Shown piece by piece: positions 1 to 5,793 of a stretch of 5,793 bases of DNA. The position numbers and the translations under genes are program-made. The notes beneath the pieces are model-generated. The model saw nothing but the letters and a program-made list of their open reading frames with translations, ran no database searches and was not told where the DNA came from. The first letter of the stretch is position 1. Every line of letters starts with the position of its first letter. This DNA is from JBBSVE01 sp038233815. GTDB taxonomy: Bacteria > Pseudomonadota > Alphaproteobacteria > Rhodobacterales > Rhodobacteraceae. The DNA is taken from contig JBBSVE010000179.1 of assembly GCA_038233815.1 (NCBI GenBank), positions 1 to 5,793 of the forward strand. The letters are read 5' to 3'.

Positions 1-60
1 GACGACAAGTGGGCCGCCGACACCAAGGCCTACATCAAATGGGAATGCCAGGATGCGTGA
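1..60 (+). CDS. C-terminal end of an unidentified upstream gene (partial)
   Basis: Frame 1 is open from the window edge to a TGA at 58-60 and encodes 19 residues ending YIKWECQDA. Sixteen of the 19 codons end in G or C, whereas the alternative frame (frame 2, in line with the next gene) has only about 8 of 17. Frame 1 is therefore the likelier coding frame here. The stop overlaps the ATG of the next gene in the 8-base string ATGCGTGA, an arrangement typical of translationally coupled genes in one operon. The fragment is too short to assign a family. It could be the product of a separate gene. It could also be the end of an adenylation core that has slipped out of frame with the downstream carrier-acyltransferase gene. 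Confidence 0.5.
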   Translation, partial: DDKWAADTKAYIKWECQDA

Positions 61-1486
61 TCACGCCGTCGCCGAAAGTCCAGACACCAGGTTGCTCAAT
101 CTCTATGTCAGCGGTTCGGATGCCCGGCTGGTGATCTTCGTGCAAGACGGGGCGGATCTCGGGCCGTTGCGTGACAGGATCGCGGACCGGTATCATCTCC
201 CGCACGGCGCGATCCTGCTCGCCCCGATCGAGGGTCCGCCGCTGCTGTCCTCGGGCAAGGTGGATTACAAAGCGCTGGCCCGCGCGGCCGAAGCACTCAA
301 GCCCGACGTGCAGGAGTCCGGCATCAGCACGCGAAGCCTGTTGCAGCAGGCGCTGCGCATGCCTGTTCTCGACCTGGACCGAAGCTTTCTGGAACTGGGC
401 GGTGACAGCCTGGCCTATCTCGAAGTGCAGATGCATCTGCTGACCGAACTTGGCACGGTTCCCGACGACTGGGAGCATCTGCCTCTGCGCGAACTCATGG
501 TTCACCGTCGCGCGGCGCTGTCGGCGCTCACCCCCGTGAGGCCGGCAGTCCAGCCGGTAAGGGCGGACCTTCTGGCGCGCGTGGTCGCCATCCTGGCTGT
601 CATTGCTCTCCACAGCACGGCCCTGCCCACGGGAGGCGGTTCCTATCTCCTGCTCATCCTCGTGGGCTATTCACTGGCCCGCTTCCAGAGCGGTGTGCTC
701 TTCGAAGGCAACGTGTTGCGCACCTGGCGCAGCATGCTGGTGCCGATCCTCGTGTGCTACTACCTGCTGATCGGCCTGATCGCGCTGCTCTGGTATCCGG
801 TCGGCGCGCACTGGTTCATGCTGACGGCAAATTTCGAGCACGCGGTTCCGGCAAAAGGTCTGCGGCCCTACTGGTTTGTCAGCACCTATGCGCAGATCAT
901 CCTTCTTTTCACGCTGCCGTTCCTCGTGGCGCCGCTCCGGCGTAGGATCGGAAACCGCCCCCTCGTTGCGGGATTGCTTGCGCTGACGGGCGTGGTTCTG
1001 GCCACGCACCTCTCCGCAGTGTTGGAGATACCATCGCAGATCCGCCAGCAGCATCCGCTGGGCGCGATTGAACTCCTGCTTCTGGGCTGGTGCATCTGTT
1101 TCGTGCGCGATTTGCGGCAGAAGGTTCTGGTGACTCTCGTTACCCTGTTCGTGTGGTGGTTCGGATGGAGCGATGCGGACCGAAGCACCGATATCCTCAT
1201 GCTCGGCGGGACGATGGCGATGATATGGGGCCTGTCAGTCCACCTGCCGGTCTGGCTTGCACGCGGGCTGATGCATGTGGGCTCGCTGACCCTCTTTCTC
1301 TACATCGTCCATGCCCCTGTCATTTCGATCGTGGGACATCTGCGGATTCATTCCAATGTCATCAGCTTTGTCATTGTGACATTGATAAGCTTGGTGGCTG
1401 CGGCAAGCTTCAAGGCCGGGTACGACTGGATTGACGGCCGATTGTCTGTCGGACGGACACGGATGAGTGCGGCGGTGAGGAACTGA
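53..1486 (+). CDS. Carrier-domain / acyltransferase-3 fusion with a partial adenylation C-terminal region
   Basis: This intact 477-residue protein has three parts. Residues 1 to about 80 resemble the C-terminal lid of an AMP-forming adenylation enzyme: a strand RLVIFV, then SSGKVDYKAL with Lys69 where the catalytic A10 lysine lies. Residues about 93-155 form a peptidyl or acyl carrier domain with FLELGGDSL, and Ser119 is the expected phosphopantetheine site. Residues about 170-460 hold roughly ten hydrophobic segments of an acyltransferase-3-type membrane domain. The first contains Arg176 and His187, fitting the R-X10-H motif of that family. The adenylation core (ATP and substrate motifs) is absent, so a partner enzyme must load the carrier unless the start is really a break in a longer gene. 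I infer that an acyl or aminoacyl group passes from the carrier to the membrane domain and then to an exported glycan or lipid. The ATG at 53 overlaps the previous stop; a weak GGGA lies at 41-44. Family placement is good; the substrate is unknown. Confidence 0.88.
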   Translation: MRDHAVAESPDTRLLNLYVSGSDARLVIFVQDGADLGPLRDRIADRYHLPHGAILLAPIEGPPLLSSGKVDYKALARAAEALKPDVQESGISTRSLLQQALRMPVLDLDRSFLELGGDSLAYLEVQMHLLTELGTVPDDWEHLPLRELMVHRRAALSALTPVRPAVQPVRADLLARVVAILAVIALHSTALPTGGGSYLLLILVGYSLARFQSGVLFEGNVLRTWRSMLVPILVCYYLLIGLIALLWYPVGAHWFMLTANFEHAVPAKGLRPYWFVSTYAQIILLFTLPFLVAPLRRRIGNRPLVAGLLALTGVVLATHLSAVLEIPSQIRQQHPLGAIELLLLGWCICFVRDLRQKVLVTLVTLFVWWFGWSDADRSTDILMLGGTMAMIWGLSVHLPVWLARGLMHVGSLTLFLYIVHAPVISIVGHLRIHSNVISFVIVTLISLVAAASFKAGYDWIDGRLSVGRTRMSAAVRN

Positions 1487-1510
1487 TCGGGAGGAACGGG
1501 AACCGCCTCC

Positions 1511-1521
1511 GGTCTAGGCTC
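1511..1521 (+). repeat. Left terminal inverted repeat of the IS427-like element
   Basis: GGTCTAGGCTC matches the reverse complement of 2380-2390 (GGTCTAGTCTC) at 10 of 11 bases. Similarity falls away further inward. The repeat includes CTAG, which may be duplicated target rather than element sequence. Confidence 0.65.
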
Positions 1522-1576
1522 TAACCCGCTACCCCCATCAACCCGCTTGCGAGCGCGAGGGCGCGCTGAGCCACTT

Positions 1577-1598
1577 GCGGCACCAAGGGGGGTGCCGC
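1577..1598. repeat. Perfect hairpin upstream of the transposase start
   Basis: GCGGCACC (1577-1584) and GGTGCCGC (1591-1598) form an 8-base perfect stem with a six-base loop. It ends 10 bases before the original transposase ATG at 1609. No T-run follows, so it does not look like an intrinsic terminator. It could hide the ribosome binding region and damp transposase translation, including when transcription enters from the upstream gene. That role is an inference. Confidence 0.5.
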
Positions 1599-1608
1599 CA
1601 CGACCAAG

Positions 1609-2367
1609 ATGTTCCTGCTGTCCGAGGCCTAGATGGCGCGGATATCGCCGTTCTTTCCGCGCTCGCACGGGGTGCCGCGTGTGGATGACCGCCGGGTTGT
1701 CAGCGGCCTCGTGTTCGCAATCCTGAACGGCCTCTGCGCTGGCGCGACGTGCCGCCAGGCTACGGGCCGCACAAGACGATCTACACCGCCTCGTCCGAGG
1801 GAGCGAAATGGGCGTGTTCGGGCGCATCTTCGTCGAGCTTGCGAAGGGCTTCGGCGCGATCGACGAGGTCATGATTGATGCGACCCGCCTCAAGACCCAC
1901 CGGACCGCGGCCAGTCTGCTCAAAAAGGGGCCGTTCCCCGGTATGTCGGGCGGACGAAAGGCGGTTTGAACTTTTGGCTGCACGCGGTTTGCGACAGCGA
2001 AGGAAGGGCGCGAACCCCATGTCCGACCGCAGGTCAGATCAGCGATTGCACGGGTGCCGCGGCTCTGCGGTCGTCGCTGCCGCTGCCGCTGCCGCTGGCG
2101 AAGGCCCTCCTCGCCGACAAGGGCTTTGATGCCGACTGGTTCCGCGACGCCCTCGCCGGACGACCGATCGAGGCCTGCATCCCGTCAAAACCGAACAGGA
2201 CAATTCGGATCCCCCACGGCAGGGTGCTCTGCCGCAAGCGCCACAGGATCGAGACCATGTTTGGAAAGCTCAAGCACTGGCGGAGGATCCACACCCGCTA
2301 CGATCGCTGCGCCCACACCTTCATGCCCGCCATCGCTATCGCTGCCATCGTCATCTTCTGGATCTGA
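1609..2367 (+). pseudogene. Broken IS5-family DDE transposase
   Basis: Reading across frames recovers a near full-length IS427-type transposase. It starts MFLLSEA at 1609, continues MARISPFFPRSHGVPRVDDRR and ends RYDRCAHTF...IVIFWI with a stop at 2365-2367. There are four lesions. A TAG at 1630-1632 stands where the family has Gln before MARI. A gain of two bases (or loss of one) lies near 1732-1736, before LRWRDVPPGYGPHKTIY. One base is lost near 1785, before the RLVRGSEMGVF segment. One base is lost near 1957, before GGLNFWLHAVCD. All three catalytic acidic residues are still legible: Asp at 1877-1879 (MIDAT), Asp at 2116-2118 (ADKGFDADWF) and Glu at 2251-2253 (RHRIETMFGKLK). Decay therefore came through frame-breaking changes rather than loss of the active site. 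Frame positions are read directly; the expected sequence is from family memory. Confidence 0.88.
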
Positions 2368-2379
2368 TCGATGAGTCCC

Positions 2380-2390
2380 GAGACTAGACC
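2380..2390 (-). repeat. Right terminal inverted repeat of the IS427-like element
   Basis: GAGACTAGACC is the inverted partner of 1511-1521 with one mismatch. It lies 13 bases after the transposase stop and ends 9 bases before the stop of the regulator gene on the opposite strand. Confidence 0.65.
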
Positions 2391-2399
2391 TCTCCGTCT

Positions 2400-2552
2400 T
2401 CAGTCTTGCAGCCGTTCCTCGAGCAGGCGTCGGATGATCTCGGGTCGGGAGGGGATGAACTCTTCTTGGCGTCTGAGATCGTCGATCTTCTCGAGCAGCC
2501 GCTCGGAGATCCGCAGAGTCATGGGGACGTTGTCTTTCTTCGGGGGTGCCAT
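2400..2552 (-). CDS. Small ribbon-helix-helix (CopG/Arc-type) DNA-binding protein
   Basis: This 50-residue protein begins MAPPKKDNVPMTLRISERLL. Residues about 8-16 (VPMTLRIS) fit the DNA-contacting beta strand, about 17-30 the first helix and about 36-49 (RPEIIRRLLEERLQ) the second. Such proteins dimerise and usually repress their own promoter; many sit in plasmid maintenance or toxin-antitoxin loci. No toxin-like partner is visible beside it. The start at 2552 is preferred over one at 2699 for three reasons: the fold begins right after it, GAGG lies 9 bases upstream (2562-2565 on the plus strand), and the longer version would read through the istB remnant as low-complexity Arg/Pro/Ser sequence. 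It is convergent with the acyltransferase gene across the IS427-like element. The gene looks intact, unlike its mobile-element neighbours. Confidence 0.78.
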   Translation of the reverse strand: MAPPKKDNVPMTLRISERLLEKIDDLRRQEEFIPSRPEIIRRLLEERLQD

Positions 2553-2570
2553 CGGGGGCGTCCTCAATTC

Positions 2571-2582
2571 GATGTCGACATC
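2571..2582. promoter_or_regulatory. Candidate operator of the ribbon-helix-helix gene
   Basis: GATGTCGACATC is a perfect 12-base palindrome whose near edge lies 18 bases upstream of the regulator's start codon. Just beyond it, read on the minus strand, is the AT-rich ATCCAATATCCATGAT, which contains a repeated ATCCA and could include a -10 element. Ribbon-helix-helix dimers bind short palindromes at their own promoters, so autoregulation is a reasonable inference. The palindrome is seen directly; its function is not shown. Confidence 0.45.
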
Positions 2583-2779
2583 ATGGATATTGGATGGCGG
2601 TCTGCCCGGGCGAACGCAAGGCCCGACAGGAGCTGAGGCTCGCCGCGGCGATCGAGAAGCTCGACAAATATCACCCGCTCGCCCTCGACGTTCTGTCATA
2701 CGTCCAGAACAGCCAGGCCATGACGAGCGTCCTGTTCAAGCTCATCAGCGCCCGATATGAGCGCCGATCCATGATCCTT

Positions 2780-2818
2780 TCAGGCGACTGCCTGCAATCA
2801 CCTGCCAGGCAATGGACC
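2780..2818 (+). repeat. 39-base in-frame insertion in istB, first copy
   Basis: Codons for SGDCLQSPARQWT separate ERRSMIL from TANQPFG, which are contiguous in the IstB family as I remember it. The block contains TGCCTG (2789-2794) and its reverse complement CAGGCA (2806-2811). Length and frame are read from the sequence; the claim of insertion rests on family memory. Confidence 0.45.
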
Positions 2819-2890
2819 ACCGCAAACCAGCCCTTCGGTGCATGCGACTCTGTCTTTCCCGACCCCGCCGTGACCGTCGCCGCGATCGAC

Positions 2891-2929
2891 GTTCGTCGGG
2901 CGGGCCTTCCACTGGAAGGCCCACTGATC
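2891..2929 (+). repeat. 39-base in-frame insertion in istB, second copy with a strong hairpin
   Basis: Codons for VRRAGLPLEGPLI separate AAID from RL(T)VHHA, which are normally adjacent. The core is a perfect 9-base inverted repeat, GGGCCTTCC at 2902-2910 and GGAAGGCCC at 2914-2922, with a three-base loop. The palindrome is certain; its insertion in istB is an inference. Confidence 0.5.
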
Positions 2930-3107
2930 CGGCTCACCGTCCATCATGCCATCATCCTGGAGATGAACACCGACAGCTATCGCCGCAAAAGCGCTCAAGC
3001 TCGTGCTGCCTCGTCGAACGCTGCGCAAACCTCTCAACCTAAGTGACGCGCTAGCCCAAACCTTGACCCCGCACGACACTTGGGAGACCGCCATCCTGGC
3101 TCTCCGG

Positions 3108-3154
3108 CGCTCATCATAATCGACGCAGCCGCTCATCCCAATCGTCGCTCAACA
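3108..3154. repeat. Repeated end sequences of the IS21-family remnant
   Basis: Two 19-base direct repeats, at 3108-3126 and 3130-3148, share the pattern CGCTCATC-NN-AATCG-N-CGC and agree at 16 of 19 positions with a 22-base period. A third partial copy, CGCTCA, lies at 3146-3151 and runs into CAACA ending at 3154. IS21-family elements carry multiple short repeats at their ends and finish in CA, so this is probably the right end. The part between the istB stop (3046) and 3107 holds nothing I recognise. Confidence 0.6.
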
Positions 3155-3157
3155 GCG

Positions 3158-5793
3158 TTGTCGCTCCCGATCAAGGGGGAGTTGCCGCGCGATGCGTCGG
3201 GGCTGGACGTGCCGCTGATCCTGAAGCGGATGCACGATCTGGTACGCGACATGCCAGGATTCGAGGTGCTGGACGCCTGCGCGATCTCCATTTTATCGTT
3301 TGCCAAGTATCTGATGTGCGAAGACCTTGTCGACCGGACCGACGATCTGCGCGGCAGCCGGCTGGTGGACCATCTTATCGACGCTCCCGACACGCCGTTC
3401 GTTTGCGACGGCGCGCCCGGTCTGCGGCAGGCGCGGGGCTCTGATGCACGCCTGCCCCCCCGAGGAGGTGTTTGCGCCCCTGCCCGCTGATGCCCCGCAG
3501 CTGGCCGCCGTGATCGGCGCGCAGAAGGGGCGCGACATGATTGTCGTGGGTCCGCCCGGCACCGGCAAGTCGCAGGCTATCGCCAACCTGATCGCGCAGT
3601 GTCTGGCGCAGGGAAAGACCGTCCTGTTCGTGGCGGAAAAGGGAGTGACGCTCGATGTCGTCCACTGGCGTCTTTCGGCCTGCAGACTGGCCGACGCGGT
3701 GCTGGAACTCCATTCGAGCAAGGCCGACAAGGAGGGCATGATCGCGCAGCTCGGCCGGGGTGGGTGCGGAATGCAAGGACCGAAGGGCGCTGGCGGCAGA
3801 TTTGCCACGACCTCGGGCCGACCCGCGAGGCGCTGAACGTCTATGTGGCGGCGCTGCACAAGCGGCACGCGAACGAGCTTTCGGTCTTCGATGCCATCGG
3901 GATGGTGGGTGAGGGGACAGATGCCAGGATGGTTGGGCAGGGCGCGCGGACGCTGGCGATTGAGTTGGGGGCGGCGGCTCGGCAGCGGGGGGATGCGGCT
4001 GCGCTCGCGCTCGTCGGGGCGCCGGAGGGGGTTGGTCCTATGGCTGGGACGGCCGGCTGATGGCGGCGGCGGCCGCGCAGGAGAAGGCGCTGGCGGCGCA
4101 GGTCGCGGCGTTTGGCACCTTCGCGGAGGGCTGTCGCTGGGCCGGCACGGACGGGCACCGCATGTTGCCGCCGCTCACCCGCGATTTGTTAGCGGAGCGG
4201 GAGGGCGACCGCGCGGCGATGGGCGCGCGGGAGCCGTCGGCCGTATCACAGGCTGCGGGCGATTTTGCGGACCGGCAGGCGTGGCTTGTGGCGCCGGCCG
4301 GCGGGTTTTCGACGCGCTATGGCTGTCGCGAGATCGGGCACGTTCCGGTGGCGGAGCTCGATGCCGCATGGCGTCGGGTGGGCACGAGGATGTGGCCGTT
4401 TTCGGCGTTGGGGCGGCGGGCGGTCCCGCGGCATCTGGCGAGCTATGCGAAGGGAAAGGTCGATTCGGCCCGTGATCTGGCCATGCTTTCGGATTTGCAG
4501 GACGGTCTGGCGGCACTTGAAAAATCGCCGCTGACCGCCCTGCCGGGCTGGGCCGGGCGGGAAAACCGACGCCGCAGCGACGCGGGCCATGGCGGGGCGG
4601 GACTGCAATCTGGCCCCTGAGGCGCTTTGCGAGGCGCTGCGCAGTCTTATGGTCGCGCGGCAGGGCTTGCCGGACTGGGTTCATCACTGGCGGGATCTCT
4701 CGCTGCGCGCGGATCAGGGTGGCCTCGGGCCGCTGGGGGAGCGTCTGGCGTCGTCGCCCAATCTCGATGCGGGGCGCGCGTTGGACGCGGCCTGTGCTGA
4801 CCGGTGGCTGCCGCTCGCCATCGACGCGCAGCGTGAGTTGCGCGGGTTCCGGCGTTGGGAGCATCCGGACCGGATTGCGCGTTTCCAGGCGCTCGATGCA
4901 GCGCATCACGAGACGTTGAGCGTCATCACGTCCAATATCCAGCAGAAGCAGTTGATCTTCAGCCATCTCGACGGGATGCGAACCGAGGATTTGCGTCTTG
5001 AATGGTTCTTCGAGGATGCGCAGGATTAGCCGGTGATCGTCAAGAATCTCGAGAACATTCAGGGTGACGAGCGCGACGTGATGTTCTTTTCGGCGACATT
5101 TGGGCCCGATCCGGCGGGCCGGATAATGATGAACTTCGGCGCAGTGAACCGGAATGGCGGCGAAAAGCGCCTGAATATTGCCGCCATGCCGACGCGGAAC
5201 GAGATGCATGCCTTTGCTTCGCTCGACGCGTCCGACATCGACATCGGCAAGACGCGGTTTCAGGGCGAGCGCGATCTGCGAGATTTCCTCGACTATGCCG
5301 CGCGCGGTCTGGTGGCGCTCGGCTCGGGCCATGACGGATCGGTGGGCGGCGTTGACAGTCCGTTCGAGGCGGAGGGTATGGCGGCGCTGAAGCGGCGGGG
5401 CTGGGAGGTGCGCACGCAGATCGGGGTCTCGGGCTACCAGATCGATCTTGGCGTGGTGCACCCGGACCGGACAGGGGCCTATCGCGCGGGCGTGGAGTGC
5501 GATCATCCCTCGGTCAGCGCGCGCGATCGCGACCGGATGCGGGAACGTACTCTGCGCGGCCTCGGGTGGGAGATCAAGCGGGTCTGGTCCACCGACTGGT
5601 TCACGCAGCGCAAGAAGGCTTTGGACCGTCTGGACGCGGCACCGACGGCGCTGCTGGAGATGTCGCGTGTGGCGGCTATGCATGTGGAAGCGGCGATCAG
5701 GGCGGCGTTCGAGGTAGCCAATCCGCCGACCCGGCCTGAAATCGACCCTAGCCGTTTAATCCGTCGGTTTGATGGTGCGATCCTTTCTCAGGA
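3158..5793 (+). pseudogene. Decayed SF1 helicase / PD-(D/E)xK nuclease (Hhe-like defence gene), truncated
   Basis: Read across frames, this matches the large DUF4011/DUF3320-type helicase-nuclease family, usually well over 1,500 residues. Order: LPRDASGLDVPLILKRM...SFAKYLMCEDLVDRTD (3158-3454); Walker A GPPGTGKS (3549-3572) and KTVLFVAEK; EGRWRQICHDL...ALNVYVAALH; WPFSALGRRAV (near 4393); VKNLENIQGDERDVM, helicase motif V (5039-5083); and an MTES_1575-type nuclease with DSPFEAE (5354-5374), YQIDLGV (Asp 5444-5446), VECD (Glu 5495-5497, Asp 5501-5503) and GWEIKRVWSTDWF. Lesions: missing N terminus; one base gained in a C7 run (3455-3461); one lost at 3757-3761; a -1 shift at 4028-4033; one gained near 4559-4561; TAG at 5027-5029. 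Walker B (DEAS-like) and motifs III-IV are absent, pointing to a deletion near 4915-4925. Motif VI is altered (NIAAMPTRNEM for a VAxTRAR-like run). Frame 2 stays open to the window edge, perhaps entering DUF3320. Related architectures act against phage; this copy cannot. Confidence 0.82.

Larger units (their letters stand above)
1511..2390 (+). mobile_element. IS5-family (IS427-like) insertion sequence, inactive
   Basis: The element is about 880 bases long, normal for this group. It is bounded by GGTCTAGGCTC (1511-1521) and GAGACTAGACC (2380-2390), which are inverted repeats matching at 10 of 11 bases. Both ends contain CTAG (1514-1517 and 2384-2387), a rare tetramer and a plausible target for this group. 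The true boundary may therefore be the inner edge of CTAG, with CTAG as the target duplication. On that reading the empty site is the palindrome GGTCTAGACC. The single transposase gene is broken, so the element can move only with help from a related enzyme. It lies 24 bases after the acyltransferase stop and 9 bases from the stop of the convergent regulator gene, and interrupts neither. Confidence 0.82.
2621..3046 (+). pseudogene. istB: Truncated IS21 helper ATPase IstB
   Basis: Frame 2 encodes ARQELRLAAAIEKLDKY, then LALDVLSYVQNSQAMTSVLFKLISARYERRS, then TANQPFGACDSVFPDPAVTVAAID, then VHHAIILEMNTDSYRRKSA, and stops at 3044-3046. These segments match the IstB ATPase in order from just before Walker B to the C terminus. 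IstB is the AAA+ protein that selects targets for IS21 transposition. The N-terminal part with Walker A is gone. The second Walker B acidic residue is Val (LALDVL where the family has LILDDL). Two extra blocks of 13 codons interrupt conserved stretches, at 2780-2818 and 2891-2929. The protein could not work as an ATPase. The reading frame is uninterrupted, but upstream residues back to about 2546 do not look like IstB. Confidence 0.82.
2621..3154 (+). mobile_element. 3' remnant of an IS21-family element
   Basis: What remains is the C-terminal two thirds of istB, a short trailer, and repeated end sequences that stop at CAACA (3150-3154). istA, the 5' part of istB with its Walker A motif, and the left end are missing. 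Recognisable helicase-nuclease coding sequence begins within about four bases of the proposed right end, so the element probably inserted into that gene. The left breakpoint lies between the regulator's start at 2552 and the first istB-like codon at about 2621. No second element end is visible there. Confidence 0.68.

Noticed and set aside
35..613. A 192-codon minus-strand open frame opposite the carrier-acyltransferase gene
   Set aside because: It overlaps an intact plus-strand gene with identified domains and has Arg/Gln/His-rich shadow composition.
1489..1511. GGAGG (1490-1494) and CCTCC (1506-1510) as a terminator after the acyltransferase gene
   Set aside because: The stem is only five bases with an 11-base loop and no T-run. 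A role as terminator cannot be supported.
2546..2620. The istB reading frame extended back to about 2546
   Set aside because: These residues do not resemble IstB and overlap the start region and candidate operator of the regulator gene. The open frame here is probably chance.
3080..3157. Coding start of the helicase-nuclease at a TTG near 3080
   Set aside because: Family similarity begins only at about 3158. The preceding bases are repeated sequence that fits an IS21 end, and the residues encoded there are not family-like.
4060..4620. A separate gene starting at the ATG at 4060
   Set aside because: The residues match the middle of the helicase-nuclease family and continue the upstream segment after a frameshift at 4028-4033. 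The ATG is an internal Met codon.
4175..5683. A 502-codon open frame on the minus strand across the helicase-nuclease region
   Set aside because: Its translation is rich in Arg, Pro and His with no recognisable domain, and it lies opposite clear plus-strand family motifs. It is the usual shadow of GC-rich coding DNA.
5710..5793. Drop in GC at third codon positions near the window end as another rearrangement breakpoint
   Set aside because: The frame stays open and the residues EIDPSR could be the beginning of the DUF3320 region, so a breakpoint is not needed. The stretch is too short to decide.

Overview
The window is high-GC DNA. Codon use and the close relatives I recognise (an IS427-group IS5 transposase, an IS21-type IstB and a DUF4011/DUF3320-type helicase-nuclease) suggest an alphaproteobacterium, perhaps Rhodobacterales-like. 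That taxonomic guess is an inference. The layout looks like accessory DNA: a plasmid or genomic island with one intact membrane-enzyme gene and one small regulator among decayed mobile and defence genes.

Positions 1-1486 hold the last codons of an unidentified gene and, overlapping it by 8 bases, an intact 477-residue gene. Its product joins a partial adenylation-enzyme C-terminal region, a phosphopantetheine carrier domain and an acyltransferase-3-type membrane domain. It looks like a device for passing a carrier-bound acyl or aminoacyl group to a membrane acyltransferase.

Positions 1511-2390 are an IS5-family (IS427-like) insertion sequence with matching short terminal inverted repeats. 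Its transposase is dead, with one nonsense codon and three frameshifts. It sits between the end of the acyltransferase gene (+) and the end of a 50-residue ribbon-helix-helix regulator gene (-, 2400-2552), so it appears to have landed between two convergent genes. A perfect 12-base palindrome upstream of the regulator gene is a candidate operator.

Positions 2621-3154 are the remnant of an IS21-family element. It comprises the 3' part of istB, carrying two in-frame insertions of about 39 bases that contain inverted repeats, and a pair of 19-base repeats next to a plausible element end at about 3154. The element abuts, within a few bases, the first recognisable codons of the next gene.

Positions 3158-5793 are a decayed gene for a large SF1 helicase fused to a PD-(D/E)xK nuclease. 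This domain arrangement has been linked to phage defence under the name Hhe. The remnant lacks its N terminus, carries four frameshifts and one nonsense codon, and lacks the central helicase motifs including Walker B. A likely history is that IS21 inserted into the defence gene, flanking deletion followed, and small mutations accumulated. No RNA gene or CRISPR array was seen, and no stretch over 300 bases is left unexplained.
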